Source: Blastococcus saxobsidens (GTDB lineage: Bacteria; Actinomycetota; Actinomycetes; Mycobacteriales; Geodermatophilaceae). From it: a stretch of DNA of 64,000 nucleotides. The notes below the pieces were generated by a model. The model did not search any database, was not told the DNA's origin, and was given only the letters and a program-made list of their open reading frames with translations. Location: positions 174,002 to 238,001 of the forward strand of contig NZ_JAAGWG010000006.1 of NCBI RefSeq assembly GCF_010682065.1. Direction: 5' to 3'. The position numbers and the translations under genes were made by a program. Of this stretch, positions 41,885 through 53,253 are shown piece by piece (position 1 is the first letter of the stretch; each line of letters starts with the position of its first letter).

Positions 41885-43402
41885 ATGATCCCCAACCCGC
41901 TGCGTGATCCGCGGGACCGGCGGCTGCCCCGGGTGCCCGAACCCTGCGCCCTGGTGGTCTTCGGCATCACCGGGGACCTGGCGCGCAAGAAGCTGCTGCC
42001 GGCCGTCTACGACCTGGCCAACCGCGGGCTGCTCCCCACGAACTTCGCACTGCTGGGCTTCGCCCGCCGCGACTGGGGCGACACCGAGTTCGCCGAGCTG
42101 GCGCGCGACGCCGCCCGGCAGAACGCCCGCACCCCGTGGCGCGAGGAGGTCTGGGAACGCCTGGCCACCACCGTCCGCTTCGTCCAGGGCAGCTTCGACG
42201 ACGACAACGCCTTCGACGAGCTGGCCGAGCACCTGTCCGAGCTCGAGGGCAGCCACGGCATCGGCGGCAACGCGGCCTTCTACCTCTCCATCCCGCCGTC
42301 GATGTTCCCGGTCGTGCTCAAGCAGATGCAGCGCACCGGCATGGCCGACAGCACCCCCGACCGCTGGCGCCGCGTCGTCGTGGAGAAACCGTTCGGCACC
42401 GACCTGGAGTCCAGCCGCGAGCTGAACGCGCTGGTGGACTCGGTCTTCACCGCCGACGACGTCTTCCGCATCGACCACTACCTGGGCAAGGAGACCGTCC
42501 AGAACCTGATGGCGCTGCGGTTCGCCAACACCCTCTTCGAGCCGATCTGGAACGGTCACAACGTCGACTCGGTGCAGATCACCATGGCCGAGGACGTCGG
42601 CATCGGCGGCCGGGCCGGGTTCTACGAGAAGACCGGCGCCGCCCGCGACGTGCTGCAGAACCACCTGCTGCAGCTGCTCGCGCTGACCGCCATGGAGGAG
42701 CCGGTCGAGTTCTCCGCCGAGGAGATCCGGACCGAGAAGCTCAAGGTGCTGCGCGCCATCTCGCTCCCCGAGGACCTGGACACCTTCGCCGTCCGCGGGC
42801 AGTACGAGCAGGGCTGGCTGGCCGGCCAGCGGGTCAGCGGGTACCGGCAGGAGGAGGGCGTGGACCCCGCGTCGACGACCGAGACCTTCGCCGCCGTCCG
42901 CCTCGGGGTGGAGACCCGCCGCTGGGCCGGGGTCCCCTTCTACCTCCGGGCCGGCAAGCGCCTCCCCCGCCGGGTCACCGAGATCGCGCTGGTCTTCAAG
43001 CGCGCCCCCCACCTGCCGTTCGCCGACACCGACACCGAGGAGCTGGGCAACAACCAGCTCGTCGTCCGCGTGCAGCCCGACGAGGGGGTCACCCTCAAGT
43101 TCGGGTCCAAGGTCCCGGGCAGCGTCATGGAGGTCCGCGACGTGTCGATGGACTTCCTGTATGGCGAGCAGTTCACCGAGTCCAGCCCGGAGGCCTACGA
43201 GCGGCTGCTGCTCGACGTGCTCCTCGGCGACGCGACGCTGTTCCCCCGCAACGCCGAGGTCGAGGCGTCCTGGGCGGTGATCGACCCGCTGGAGGACTAC
43301 TGGCAGGGCACCGAGCCGCACTCGTACCGCGCCGGCGAGTGGGGTCCCCGCGCCGCCGAGGAGATGCTGGCCGCCGAGGGCCGCCGCTGGCGGCGACCGT
43401 GA
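41885..43402 (+). CDS. zwf: Glucose-6-phosphate 1-dehydrogenase
   Basis: This 505-residue enzyme oxidises glucose-6-phosphate with NADP and is the entry point of the oxidative pentose phosphate pathway. The coenzyme motif is FGITGDLARKKLLPA and the substrate/catalytic motif is RIDHYLGKETVQNL. The ATG at 41885 is used; the long upstream frame is a pgi shadow. It lies in one block with opcA (40 bp gap) and pgl. OpcA is known to activate Zwf in actinobacteria and cyanobacteria. Confidence 0.98.
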   Translation: MIPNPLRDPRDRRLPRVPEPCALVVFGITGDLARKKLLPAVYDLANRGLLPTNFALLGFARRDWGDTEFAELARDAARQNARTPWREEVWERLATTVRFVQGSFDDDNAFDELAEHLSELEGSHGIGGNAAFYLSIPPSMFPVVLKQMQRTGMADSTPDRWRRVVVEKPFGTDLESSRELNALVDSVFTADDVFRIDHYLGKETVQNLMALRFANTLFEPIWNGHNVDSVQITMAEDVGIGGRAGFYEKTGAARDVLQNHLLQLLALTAMEEPVEFSAEEIRTEKLKVLRAISLPEDLDTFAVRGQYEQGWLAGQRVSGYRQEEGVDPASTTETFAAVRLGVETRRWAGVPFYLRAGKRLPRRVTEIALVFKRAPHLPFADTDTEELGNNQLVVRVQPDEGVTLKFGSKVPGSVMEVRDVSMDFLYGEQFTESSPEAYERLLLDVLLGDATLFPRNAEVEASWAVIDPLEDYWQGTEPHSYRAGEWGPRAAEEMLAAEGRRWRRP

Positions 43403-43442
43403 CCGCCGTGCCGACCTGCCCGCTCCGGACCGAGGAGAACCC

Positions 43443-44465
43443 GTGACGACGCTGTGGGACACCACCGGCTCGGCCGTGGTGAAGGAGCTGGCCGCCCAGC
43501 GACGCACCGGCGGTGCGGTCCTCTCCGGTGTCGCGCTGACCCTGGTCGTCGTCGCCGACGAGAGCCGCGTGGCCGAAGCCGAGGAGGCCGCGACGCACGC
43601 CGCCGAGATGCACCCGTGCCGGGTGCTCATCGTGGTGCGCCGGCAGATCGACGCGCCGGCCCCCCGCCTGGACGCCGAGGTGCTCATCGGCGGCCGGCTG
43701 GGCCCGGGCGAGGCAGTGGTCATGCGCATGTACGGACGCCTGGCGCTGCACGCCGAGTCCGTGGTGCTGCCGCTGCTGGCCGCCGACGCCCCCGTCGTCA
43801 CCTGGTGGCACGGGGCGCCGCCGGAGCGGATGGCCACGGACGCGCTGGGCGTGTTCGCCGACCGCCGGATCACCGACAGCTCCCTGGCCGAGGACTCCCA
43901 GGCCGCCCTCCGCGTGCGGGCCGAGGACTACGCCCCCGGTGACACCGACCTCGCCTGGACCCGCAGCACCGCCTGGCGCGCGGTGCTCACCTCCACGCTG
44001 GACTCCGTCTCCGGCCGCCGCAGCGACGCCGTGCGGGTGCTCGGCGGACGGATCGAGGGCGACCCCGGCAACGCCACCGCCCAGCTGCTCTCCGGCTGGC
44101 TCTCCTCCCGCGGAGGCTGCTCGGTGGAGATCGTCGCCGGGTCGCGGAACGCCGGCCCGAGCGGCGTCGAGGCGGTCACGCTGGAGCTGGACCAGGACGA
44201 GCGGGTCGTGGTGCGGGCCGACCACCGGGGCGGGGCCATCATCTCCCAGCCCAACCGTCCGGACTCGACCCTGGCGCTGCCGGAGCGGGTGCTGGGCGAC
44301 CTGCTCAGCGAGGAGCTGCGGCGACTGGACCCCGACGAGCCGTACAGCGAGGCGCTGGAGGCGGCCACCGGCCTGAGCGGGCTGTCGGACCGCGCGCCGG
44401 TCCGCGAGCACGTCTGGTTCGACCCCGCGGCGCCGCGGGCGAAGAGCAGGAAGGAAGCGCCATGA
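43443..44465 (+). CDS. opcA: OpcA, glucose-6-phosphate dehydrogenase assembly protein
   Basis: This 340-residue protein supports assembly and activity of Zwf. Family blocks are TLVVVADESRVAEAEEAATHAAEMHPCRVLIV, SVVLPLLAADAPVVTWWHGAPPE and the C-terminal VEAVTLELDQDERVVVRADHRGGA. The GTG at 43443 follows GAGGAG. Its stop overlaps the pgl ATG as ATGA. Confidence 0.96.
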   Translation: MTTLWDTTGSAVVKELAAQRRTGGAVLSGVALTLVVVADESRVAEAEEAATHAAEMHPCRVLIVVRRQIDAPAPRLDAEVLIGGRLGPGEAVVMRMYGRLALHAESVVLPLLAADAPVVTWWHGAPPERMATDALGVFADRRITDSSLAEDSQAALRVRAEDYAPGDTDLAWTRSTAWRAVLTSTLDSVSGRRSDAVRVLGGRIEGDPGNATAQLLSGWLSSRGGCSVEIVAGSRNAGPSGVEAVTLELDQDERVVVRADHRGGAIISQPNRPDSTLALPERVLGDLLSEELRRLDPDEPYSEALEAATGLSGLSDRAPVREHVWFDPAAPRAKSRKEAP

Positions 44466-45274
44466 GCCTCTCCCCCGGCGACCGCGCCGCGGCCGGACTG
44501 CCCGACGACGTCCCCACCCCGCAGGTGGTGATCGAGCCCGACGCCGACCGGCTCGCCCGTGCCGTCGCCGAGGCCCTCGTCGCGCGGCTGGCCGCCGCGC
44601 AGGCGGTGCACGGCGAGGCGTCGGTGGTCCTCACCGGCGGAGGCATCGGCATCGCCGTCCTTGAGCACGTCGCCGGCCTGGTCGCGGAGCCGGTGCGGGA
44701 GACCGTCGACTGGACGAAGGTCCACGTGTGGTGGGGCGACGAGCGGTTCGTCCCGGCCGGCTCCGACGAGCGCAACGAGGGCCAGGCCCGCCGGGCGCTG
44801 CTCGACTCCCTGGACGTCCCGGACTTCCGGGTGCACCCGATGGCGCCGTCCGACGGCGACATCGGCTCCCCCGAGGAGGCGGCCGAGGACTACGCCGCCG
44901 AGCTGCGGGAGTACGCCGCCGAGGGGCAGGAGCTCCCCCGGTTCGACGTGCTGCTGCTCGGCATGGGCCCCGAGGGGCACACCGCGTCGATCTTCCCCGG
45001 CACCCCCGCGGTGCGGGACGACCGGCCCGTCTTCGCCGTGCGCGACTGCCCCAAGCCGCCGCCCACTCGGGTGAGCCTGGGCTACCGCGCGATCAACAGC
45101 GCCGAGGAGATCTGGGTGCTGGCGACCGGGAAGGCCAAGGCCCCCGCCGTGGCCAAGGCGCTGACCGGCGCCGACCCCGAGGAGATCCCGGTCGCCGGGG
45201 TGCGGGGCACCCGGGCCACCCGGTGGCTCCTCGACGCCGGCGCGGCCGCCGAGCTACCGCGCGCCGAGAGCTGA
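44462..45274 (+). CDS. pgl: 6-phosphogluconolactonase
   Basis: This 270-residue enzyme hydrolyses 6-phosphogluconolactone, the product of Zwf. It belongs to the NagB/SIS-like lactonase type (ALVARLAAAQAVHGEASVVLTGG, VWWGDERFVP, LLGMGPEGHTASIFPG). The ATG at 44462 overlaps the opcA stop. It ends one base from the convergent rbpA stop, so no separate terminator space exists between them. Confidence 0.97.
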   Translation: MSLSPGDRAAAGLPDDVPTPQVVIEPDADRLARAVAEALVARLAAAQAVHGEASVVLTGGGIGIAVLEHVAGLVAEPVRETVDWTKVHVWWGDERFVPAGSDERNEGQARRALLDSLDVPDFRVHPMAPSDGDIGSPEEAAEDYAAELREYAAEGQELPRFDVLLLGMGPEGHTASIFPGTPAVRDDRPVFAVRDCPKPPPTRVSLGYRAINSAEEIWVLATGKAKAPAVAKALTGADPEEIPVAGVRGTRATRWLLDAGAAAELPRAES

Positions 45275-45275
45275 C

Positions 45276-45617
45276 TCAGCCGCCGCGGCGCACCCGGAGG
45301 CGGTCCAGCGCCTCCTGCAGGAGCGCGTCGCCGTCGGCGTCGCTGCGCCGCTCGCGGACGTAGGCCAGGTGGGTCTTGTACGGCTCGATCCGCGGGGCCG
45401 GCGGCGGCTCCTCGCGGTCCTGCCCCGCCGGCAGGCCGCACCGGGGGCAGTCCCAGAAGTCGGGGACGTCGGCCTCACTGGCCAGCACCACCCGGGTCTC
45501 GTGCCCGTTGGCGCACCAGAACGGGATCCGGCGCCGCGGCGCCGCCTCACCCCGTTCGGCCTCGCCCACCGGACCCGCTCCGACCCGGGAACCCCGGATC
45601 GCGTTGCCACCAGCCAC
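45276..45617 (-). CDS. rbpA: RbpA, RNA polymerase-binding protein
   Basis: This 113-residue actinobacterial protein stabilises RNA polymerase open complexes with the principal sigma factor. The zinc-ribbon Cys/His residues lie in FWCANGHETRV and WDCPRCGLPAG. The C-terminal sigma-interacting helix follows (YKTHLAYVRERRSDADGDALLQEALDRLR). The GTG at 45617 gives the standard AGGNAIRGSRVG N-terminus. Its leader holds a hairpin at 45645-45664. Confidence 0.96.
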   Translation of the reverse strand: MAGGNAIRGSRVGAGPVGEAERGEAAPRRRIPFWCANGHETRVVLASEADVPDFWDCPRCGLPAGQDREEPPPAPRIEPYKTHLAYVRERRSDADGDALLQEALDRLRVRRGG

Positions 45618-45644
45618 GTGTGCCCCCTGATCGTCGCTCCGGGT

Positions 45645-45664
45645 CGCGGTGGCAGGCCACCGCG
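45645..45664 (-). promoter_or_regulatory. Hairpin in the rbpA leader
   Basis: CGCGGTGG and CCACCGCG pair around a 4-nt loop, 28-47 nt upstream of the rbpA start. A possible -10 box (TAGACT on the minus strand) lies at 45674-45679. It may shape mRNA stability or translation. Confidence 0.35.
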
Positions 45665-45752
45665 CCGGAAGTCTAGAACCTGGAGGGGGCGATATCGGTC
45701 ACGATTTCGCTGCGAACACGTCTCGGACCCGCGACGGCGGAACGAGCACGGG

Positions 45753-45989
45753 TCAGGCGGCGACCTTGACCAGGATCCCCAGCCCGATGATGCACACGGC
45801 CCAGATGGCGGCGGTGAGCACGGTCAGCCGGTTGAGGTTCTTCTCCACGACCGACGAGCCGGACAGCGAGGCCGAGGCGGCGCCACCGAACATCGACGAC
45901 AGACCGCCACCCTTGCCGCGGTGCAGCAGGATCAGCACGATCAGGAGCACGCTGGTGATGACCAGCAGCACGTTGAGGACCAGCTCCAT
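45753..45989 (-). CDS. secG: SecG, preprotein translocase subunit
   Basis: This 78-residue protein has two membrane helices (LVLNVLLVITSVLLIVLILL and LTVLTAAIWAVCIIGLGILV) separated by the typical Gly/Ser loop HRGKGGGLSSMFGG. It is the small accessory subunit of SecYEG. In many actinobacteria it follows tpiA directly; here a substrate-binding lipoprotein gene lies between them. Confidence 0.96.
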   Translation of the reverse strand: MELVLNVLLVITSVLLIVLILLHRGKGGGLSSMFGGAASASLSGSSVVEKNLNRLTVLTAAIWAVCIIGLGILVKVAA

Positions 45990-46092
45990 TGACCTCTCCG
46001 GAAAATCTCGACGCCCGGCGACGGACGCCAGCTCTCGGTACGAGCCTAGCCGACGCCTCTCCCGGTACCGCCGAGGTCGCGCCGGGACGGGA

Positions 46093-47865
46093 CTAGCGGA
46101 CGCCGGCGGTGGCCACGTCGTAGCCCGCGTAGGGCCGCATGACCAGCCCGTTGCGCAGCCGCTGCCCGGCCAGCAGCTGGATGCGCGTCTCGGCCAGCGG
46201 CACGTAGGCCGACGTCTCCAGCACCGCCTCGGCGACCGCGCGCCAGCCCTCCACGCCCTGGCCCCGCGCCTGGTCCACCAGCGCGTCGATCGCCGGGTCG
46301 GCCAGCCGCGCGTAGTTGGGGTTCCCCACGGTGCGCACGCTGCGGCCGTCGACCATGGGCACCAGGAACGACCCCGGGGTGGGCAGGTCCGCGGTCCGGG
46401 TGGCCAGGACCAGCCCGTAGCCGTTCTGCCGCACGTTGTCGGGGTTGCCGACCTCGGTCGCGTAGAAGGTGACCGGGTCCAGCGGCCGCACCTCGACGTC
46501 GATCCCCACCTCGCCGAGCTGTGCCGCCACTGCCTCGGCCGCCGCCAGGCTACTGGGCACGTCGGCCACGGCCAGCACCGTGCTGAAGCCCTCGGGCTGC
46601 CCGCACTCCTCCAGAGCGGCGCGGGCCAGGTCCGGGTCCGGGTCGGCGTCGCGATGCTTGGGCCCGCCGGCCAGGTCGCGGGGCCACAGCTGGGAGCTGC
46701 GCACCACGTTGGCCGCTCCGCCGAGCGCCGCCTGGACCGCGCTCCGGTCCACGGCCGCCGCGACCGCGGACCGGCAGGACGGGTTGTCCATCGGTGCGAC
46801 GTCGGTGGGCAGGGCCAGCACGCGGACCGCGCCGGTCGTCACGTCGTCCACCCGCGCCAGCAGTGCATCGTTCTCGGGCATCCGGGCCGTCGTCGCCGTC
46901 TGCACGCCGGTCCCGGAGACGTCGATGTCGGCGGAGCCGGCCAGGAGCGCCTGGTCCCGCTCCAGCCCGGAGAGCCCGGTGCGGACGACGACGGTGTCGG
47001 GCAGCGCGGTCCGGACGCCGTCGGTGGCCGGGTCCCACTGCGGGTTGCGGTCGAGCCGGATGCCGGTCTCGGGGTCGACCGAGGTCACCGCGTACGGGCC
47101 CGAGGACACCGGGTCCCGCCCGTACTCGCCCCGGGTGTCGGCGTCGGCCGGCACCGGGCTGCTGGACGGCAGCGCCATCACGTAGGGGAAGTCGGGCTGC
47201 GGCGAGCGCAGCCGGAAGACGATCGTCCGGTCGTCCGGCGTCTCCACCGCGGTGAGGTCCGGGTCGTCCTCCTCCGTGGAGTACGGCCCCGGGTAGGGGT
47301 TGGCCGGGTCGTCCAGCAGGTCGACGACGTAGGTTGGCCCGCCGACGATGACGTCGGAGGCGAACGACCGCTCGATGCCGTACTTGACGTCCCGGCTGGT
47401 GATCGGCTGCCCGGTCTCGAACCGGACGCCCTCGCGGAGGGTGAAGGTCCAGGTGAGTCCGTCCTCGGACACCGTCCCGAGGTCCGTGGCCAGGTCGGGG
47501 ACGAGCTCCCCGGTGCTCCCCTGCTCGCTGGCGTAGGTGACCAGCGTGCGGGCGTAGAGCCGCATCAGGTTCCAGACGCCGGGCAGGTAGGAACGCTGCG
47601 GGTCCAGGCTGTCGATCGTCGGGGCGACCACCCGCAGGGTGCCGCCACTGGCCTCCGACGGCGAGCGGACGCCCTCGACACCCGCGTCGGGCCCCTCGGC
47701 CAGGACCGGGACGTCGGCCCGTCCGCCGGCTCCGCCCAGGCAGCTGACCGCGAGCACGACCACGAGCAGGACGGCCGCCGCCGAGCCGAAGATCCGGCGC
47801 CGGGACCAGCCCCGCGCCCAGGTCGGCAGCCGGTCGGCCAGCCCTTCCAGGTTCTGCTGCGCCAC
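46093..47865 (-). CDS. Orphan peptide/oligopeptide-binding lipoprotein (SBP family 5)
   Basis: This 590-residue protein resembles DppA/OppA-type extracellular solute-binding proteins (GGTLRVVAPTIDSLDPQRSY near residue 75, then GLTWTFTLREGVRFETGQPITSRDVKYGIER). The N-terminus has a 22-residue tail, SRRRIFGS (Tat-like), a hydrophobic segment and a possible lipobox AVSC at about residues 39-42. No permease or ATPase gene is linked, so partner and ligand are unknown. It lies between tpiA and secG, 47 bp from tpiA. The GTG at 47865 has only a weak ribosome site. Confidence 0.9.
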   Translation of the reverse strand: MAQQNLEGLADRLPTWARGWSRRRIFGSAAAVLLVVVLAVSCLGGAGGRADVPVLAEGPDAGVEGVRSPSEASGGTLRVVAPTIDSLDPQRSYLPGVWNLMRLYARTLVTYASEQGSTGELVPDLATDLGTVSEDGLTWTFTLREGVRFETGQPITSRDVKYGIERSFASDVIVGGPTYVVDLLDDPANPYPGPYSTEEDDPDLTAVETPDDRTIVFRLRSPQPDFPYVMALPSSSPVPADADTRGEYGRDPVSSGPYAVTSVDPETGIRLDRNPQWDPATDGVRTALPDTVVVRTGLSGLERDQALLAGSADIDVSGTGVQTATTARMPENDALLARVDDVTTGAVRVLALPTDVAPMDNPSCRSAVAAAVDRSAVQAALGGAANVVRSSQLWPRDLAGGPKHRDADPDPDLARAALEECGQPEGFSTVLAVADVPSSLAAAEAVAAQLGEVGIDVEVRPLDPVTFYATEVGNPDNVRQNGYGLVLATRTADLPTPGSFLVPMVDGRSVRTVGNPNYARLADPAIDALVDQARGQGVEGWRAVAEAVLETSAYVPLAETRIQLLAGQRLRNGLVMRPYAGYDVATAGVR

Positions 47866-47912
47866 CTGCCGCCCGCCCCCACCCGTGTCCGGCCGGCGGC
47901 GGGCAGCAGGGT

Positions 47913-48704
47913 TCAGCTACCGCCGGCGGCGATCCGACAGATCTGCGCGAACTCGTCGGCGTCCAGGCTGGCACCGCCGACGAGCGCGCCGTCGATGTCC
48001 GCCCCGGCCAGGATCCCGGCCGTGTTGGCGGCCTTCACCGACCCGCCGTAGAGGATACGGACGCCGGAGCCCGTCTCGTCGCCGAAGCGCTCGGCGAGCC
48101 GCGCCCGCAGCGCACCGCAGACCTCTTGCGCATCGTCCGGGGTGGCCACCTCGCCGGTGCCGATCGCCCAGACCGGCTCGTAGGCGATCACGAGGCCCTG
48201 CACCTGCTCGGCCGACAGGCCCTCGAGCGCGGCGTCGAGCTGGGCGGTGCAGTGCGCGACGTGGCTGCCGGCCTTCCGGACCTCCAGCCCCTCCCCCACG
48301 CACAGGATCGGCACGACCCCGTGGCGGAGGGCCGCCTGCACCTTGGCGGCGACGACGGCGTCGTCCTCGCCGTGCAGGGCACGGCGCTCCGAGTGCCCGA
48401 CGGTCACGTAGCCGCAGGCCAGGGCGCTGAGCATCCCGCCGCTGACCTCGCCGGTGTAGGCGCCGGAGTCCTGGGCCGAGAGGTCCTGGGCGCCGTAGCC
48501 GATGGCCAGTTTGTCGCCGGCGACGAGGGTCTGGACACTGCGCAGGGCGGTGAACGGAGGCAGCACGACGACCTCGGCGGCCTCGAGCTCCTTGTCCTTG
48601 AGGCTGAACACGACCTTCTGGACCAGGCCGATGGCCTCCAGGTGGGTCATGTGCATCTTCCAGTTGCCGGCGATCAGCGGCCGGCGCGCGGCGGTGGTGG
48701 TCAT
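47913..48704 (-). CDS. tpiA: Triose-phosphate isomerase
   Basis: This 263-residue TIM-barrel enzyme interconverts the two triose phosphates. Active-site motifs are AGNWKMHM (Lys), VGHSERR (His) and [11 protein letters not shown] (Glu). The ATG at 48704 follows GGGGAGAC. It lies 10 bp after pgk in the gap-pgk-tpiA operon. Confidence 0.98.
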   Translation of the reverse strand: MTTTAARRPLIAGNWKMHMTHLEAIGLVQKVVFSLKDKELEAAEVVVLPPFTALRSVQTLVAGDKLAIGYGAQDLSAQDSGAYTGEVSGGMLSALACGYVTVGHSERRALHGEDDAVVAAKVQAALRHGVVPILCVGEGLEVRKAGSHVAHCTAQLDAALEGLSAEQVQGLVIAYEPVWAIGTGEVATPDDAQEVCGALRARLAERFGDETGSGVRILYGGSVKAANTAGILAGADIDGALVGGASLDADEFAQICRIAAGGS

Positions 48705-48714
48705 GTCTCCCCGC

Positions 48715-49907
48715 TCAGTCCGTCAGCACCGCGAGGCCCGGGAGCTCCCGGCCCTCGAGGTACTCCAGCGACGCGCCGCCGCCGGTGCTGATGTGCCCGT
48801 AGGACTCCTCGTGCAGGCCGAGCACCCGGACCGCCGCCGCGGAGTCGCCGCCGCCGACGACCGAGAGCCCGGAGACCGCGGCGACCGCCTCGGCGACGCC
48901 ACGCGTCCCGGCCTGGAACGGGGCCATCTCGAACACGCCCATCGGCCCGTTCCAGAACACCGTGCGGGCGCCGGACAGCTCACCGGCGAACAGCTCGACG
49001 GTGCGCGGCCCGACGTCCAGACCCATCTGGTCGTCGGGGATGGCCGCCGCGTCGACGACGGTGGACCCGGCGTCGGCGGCGAACGCGGGGCTGCAGACGA
49101 CGTCGACCGGCAGCACGATCCGGCCGTCGGCCTCGGCCAGGAGCCGGCGGCAGGTGTCGACCTGGTCGGCCTCCAGCAGCGACGACCCGACCCCGTGGCC
49201 CTGGGCAGCCAGGAAGGTGAAGCACATGCCGCCACCGACCAGCAGGCGGTCCACCTTCGGCAGCAGCGCCTCGATGACCGCGAGCTTGTCGCTGACCTTG
49301 GAGCCGCCGAGCACGACCACGTAGGGGCGCTCCGGCTCGGTGGTCAGCCGGGTGAGGACCTCCAGCTCGCGGGCGACCAGCCGGCCGGCGTAACGCGGCA
49401 GCCGCTCGGCGACGTCGAACACCGAGGCGTGCTTGCGGTGCACGGCGCCGAACGCGTCGTCGACGTAGGCGTCGGCGAGGGTCGCCAGCCGGTCGGCCAG
49501 CGCACCCCGCTCGGCGTCGTCCTTGGAGGTCTCGGCCGCCTCGAAGCGGACGTTCTCCAGCAGCAGCACGTCCCCGTCGCCGAGGGCGTCGGCACGGGCG
49601 ACGGCGTCGCTGCCGGCGACGTCGGCGGCCAGCGGCACGGTGGTCCCGAGCAGCTCACCGAGCCGCGCCGCCACGGGGGCGAGCGAGAACTGCGGGTCGG
49701 GCGCGCCCTTCGGGCGGCCCAGGTGGGCGGCCACGACCACCCGGGCGCCGGCCTCGCGCAGCGCCTGCACCGTGGGCAGGCTCGCGCGGATCCGGCCGTC
49801 GTCGGTGATCTCGCGGGTGCTCTTGTCCAGCGGGACGTTCAGGTCGGCGCGCAGCAGCACGCGCCGACCCGAGACGCCCTCGCCGATGAGGTCGTCTACG
49901 GAACGCA

Positions 49908-49908
<1 letters not shown>
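48715..49908 (-). CDS. pgk: Phosphoglycerate kinase
   Basis: This 397-residue glycolytic kinase makes ATP from 1,3-bisphosphoglycerate. Family motifs are [39 protein letters not shown] and [11 protein letters not shown]. The usual TGGG is present at [14 protein letters not shown]. The ATG at 49908 shares a base with the gap stop (TGATG). The upstream part of the frame is a gap shadow. Confidence 0.98.
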
Positions 49909-52159
<2,251 letters not shown>

Positions 52160-52284
52160 GCTGTCCACCCCCACGTCGCGCCGGGACGTTCCGTGACCGG
52201 CATTCGGGTCAGCGCCATGTACGCCGTCCCCTTCCCCCTCGTGCGGTTCTGCCTACCGTTACCCGGTCGGCCACTTCTACTCGT

Positions 52285-53253
52285 TCAGCGCGCCCCGACC
52301 ACCGACGCCAGCGCGGCCGACAGGCGTTCCGGGTCGTGCCGCGGCGCGCCGTCCGGCTCGGCCACCGGCGCCAGCAGGAGCTCGGCACCGCAGCTACGGA
52401 CCGCGTTCAGCAGACCACGGCGGTCAACAACCGATTCAGCATCGGCGATCACGCTGTGCAACGCCACTCCGTCCATGTGGGCCAGGAGCACGTTGAGATG
52501 TTCCTCCGGGGAGAAACCGTCCGTCTCACCGGGTTGCGGTTCCAGGTTCAGCACCACCACGACGCGGGCCTGCGACTCGGCCAGGGCCGCGCGCAGCCGG
52601 GGCACGAGCAGGTGCGGCAGCACCGAGGTGTACCAGGACCCCGGGCCGAGCGAGACGACGTCGGCCTGGGCGATGGCCTCCAGCACCGCCGGGTGCACGA
52701 CGGGGTCGGCCGGCGCGACGCGGATGTCGCGCACCCGCCCCGGGCTGGCCGCGATCGCGACCTGGCCGCGGATGGTGCGCACCCGCGCCGGGTCGTCCCG
52801 GTCGACGGTCTCGACCCGGGCGACCAGGTCGAGCGGTTCGTCGGCCATCGGCAGCACCCGGCCCTGCGCGCCGATCAGCGCGCAGAGCTCGTCGAGCGCG
52901 CGGACGGTGTCGCCGCCGTGCATCTCGGCCAGTCCGGTCAGGAGCAGGTTCCCCACCGGGTGCCCGGCCAGGACGCCGCTGCCGCCGAAGCGGTGCTGGA
53001 ACAACGCCGCCAGCGTCTGCTCGCGCTCCTCGTCACCGGCCAGGGCGGCCAGGGCCATCCGGAGATCGCCGGGCGGCAGCACGGGCATCTCCCGGCGGAT
53101 CCGCCCGGACGAGCCGCCGTCGTCGGCGACGGTCACCACGGCCGTCAGCTGCCCGGTGATCCGCCGCCAGGCCGCCAGGGCAGCGGCCAGTCCGTGCCCG
53201 CCGCCGAACGCCACCACCCGGGGCTGCTGCCCCGCCACCGGCACGCGGGCCAC
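52285..53253 (-). CDS. yvcK: YvcK/CofD-like UDP-GlcNAc-binding protein
   Basis: This 322-residue protein shares the CofD fold and is called a gluconeogenesis or cell-wall regulatory factor. Motifs are VVAFGGGHGLAAALAA, VTVADDGGSSGRIRRE, HPVGNLLLTGL and SLGPGSWYTSVLPHLLV. In firmicutes and mycobacteria YvcK/CuvA binds UDP-GlcNAc and supports peptidoglycan synthesis. The GTG at 53253 shares a base with the rapZ TAG (TAGTG). The order uvrC-rapZ-yvcK-whiA is conserved widely in Gram-positives. Confidence 0.95.
   Translation of the reverse strand: MARVPVAGQQPRVVAFGGGHGLAAALAAWRRITGQLTAVVTVADDGGSSGRIRREMPVLPPGDLRMALAALAGDEEREQTLAALFQHRFGGSGVLAGHPVGNLLLTGLAEMHGGDTVRALDELCALIGAQGRVLPMADEPLDLVARVETVDRDDPARVRTIRGQVAIAASPGRVRDIRVAPADPVVHPAVLEAIAQADVVSLGPGSWYTSVLPHLLVPRLRAALAESQARVVVVLNLEPQPGETDGFSPEEHLNVLLAHMDGVALHSVIADAESVVDRRGLLNAVRSCGAELLLAPVAEPDGAPRHDPERLSAALASVVGAR

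Noticed and set aside
52160..52174. GTG start for WhiA five codons earlier
   Set aside because: The [12 protein letters not shown]-terminus matches the family and has a G-rich ribosome site upstream.
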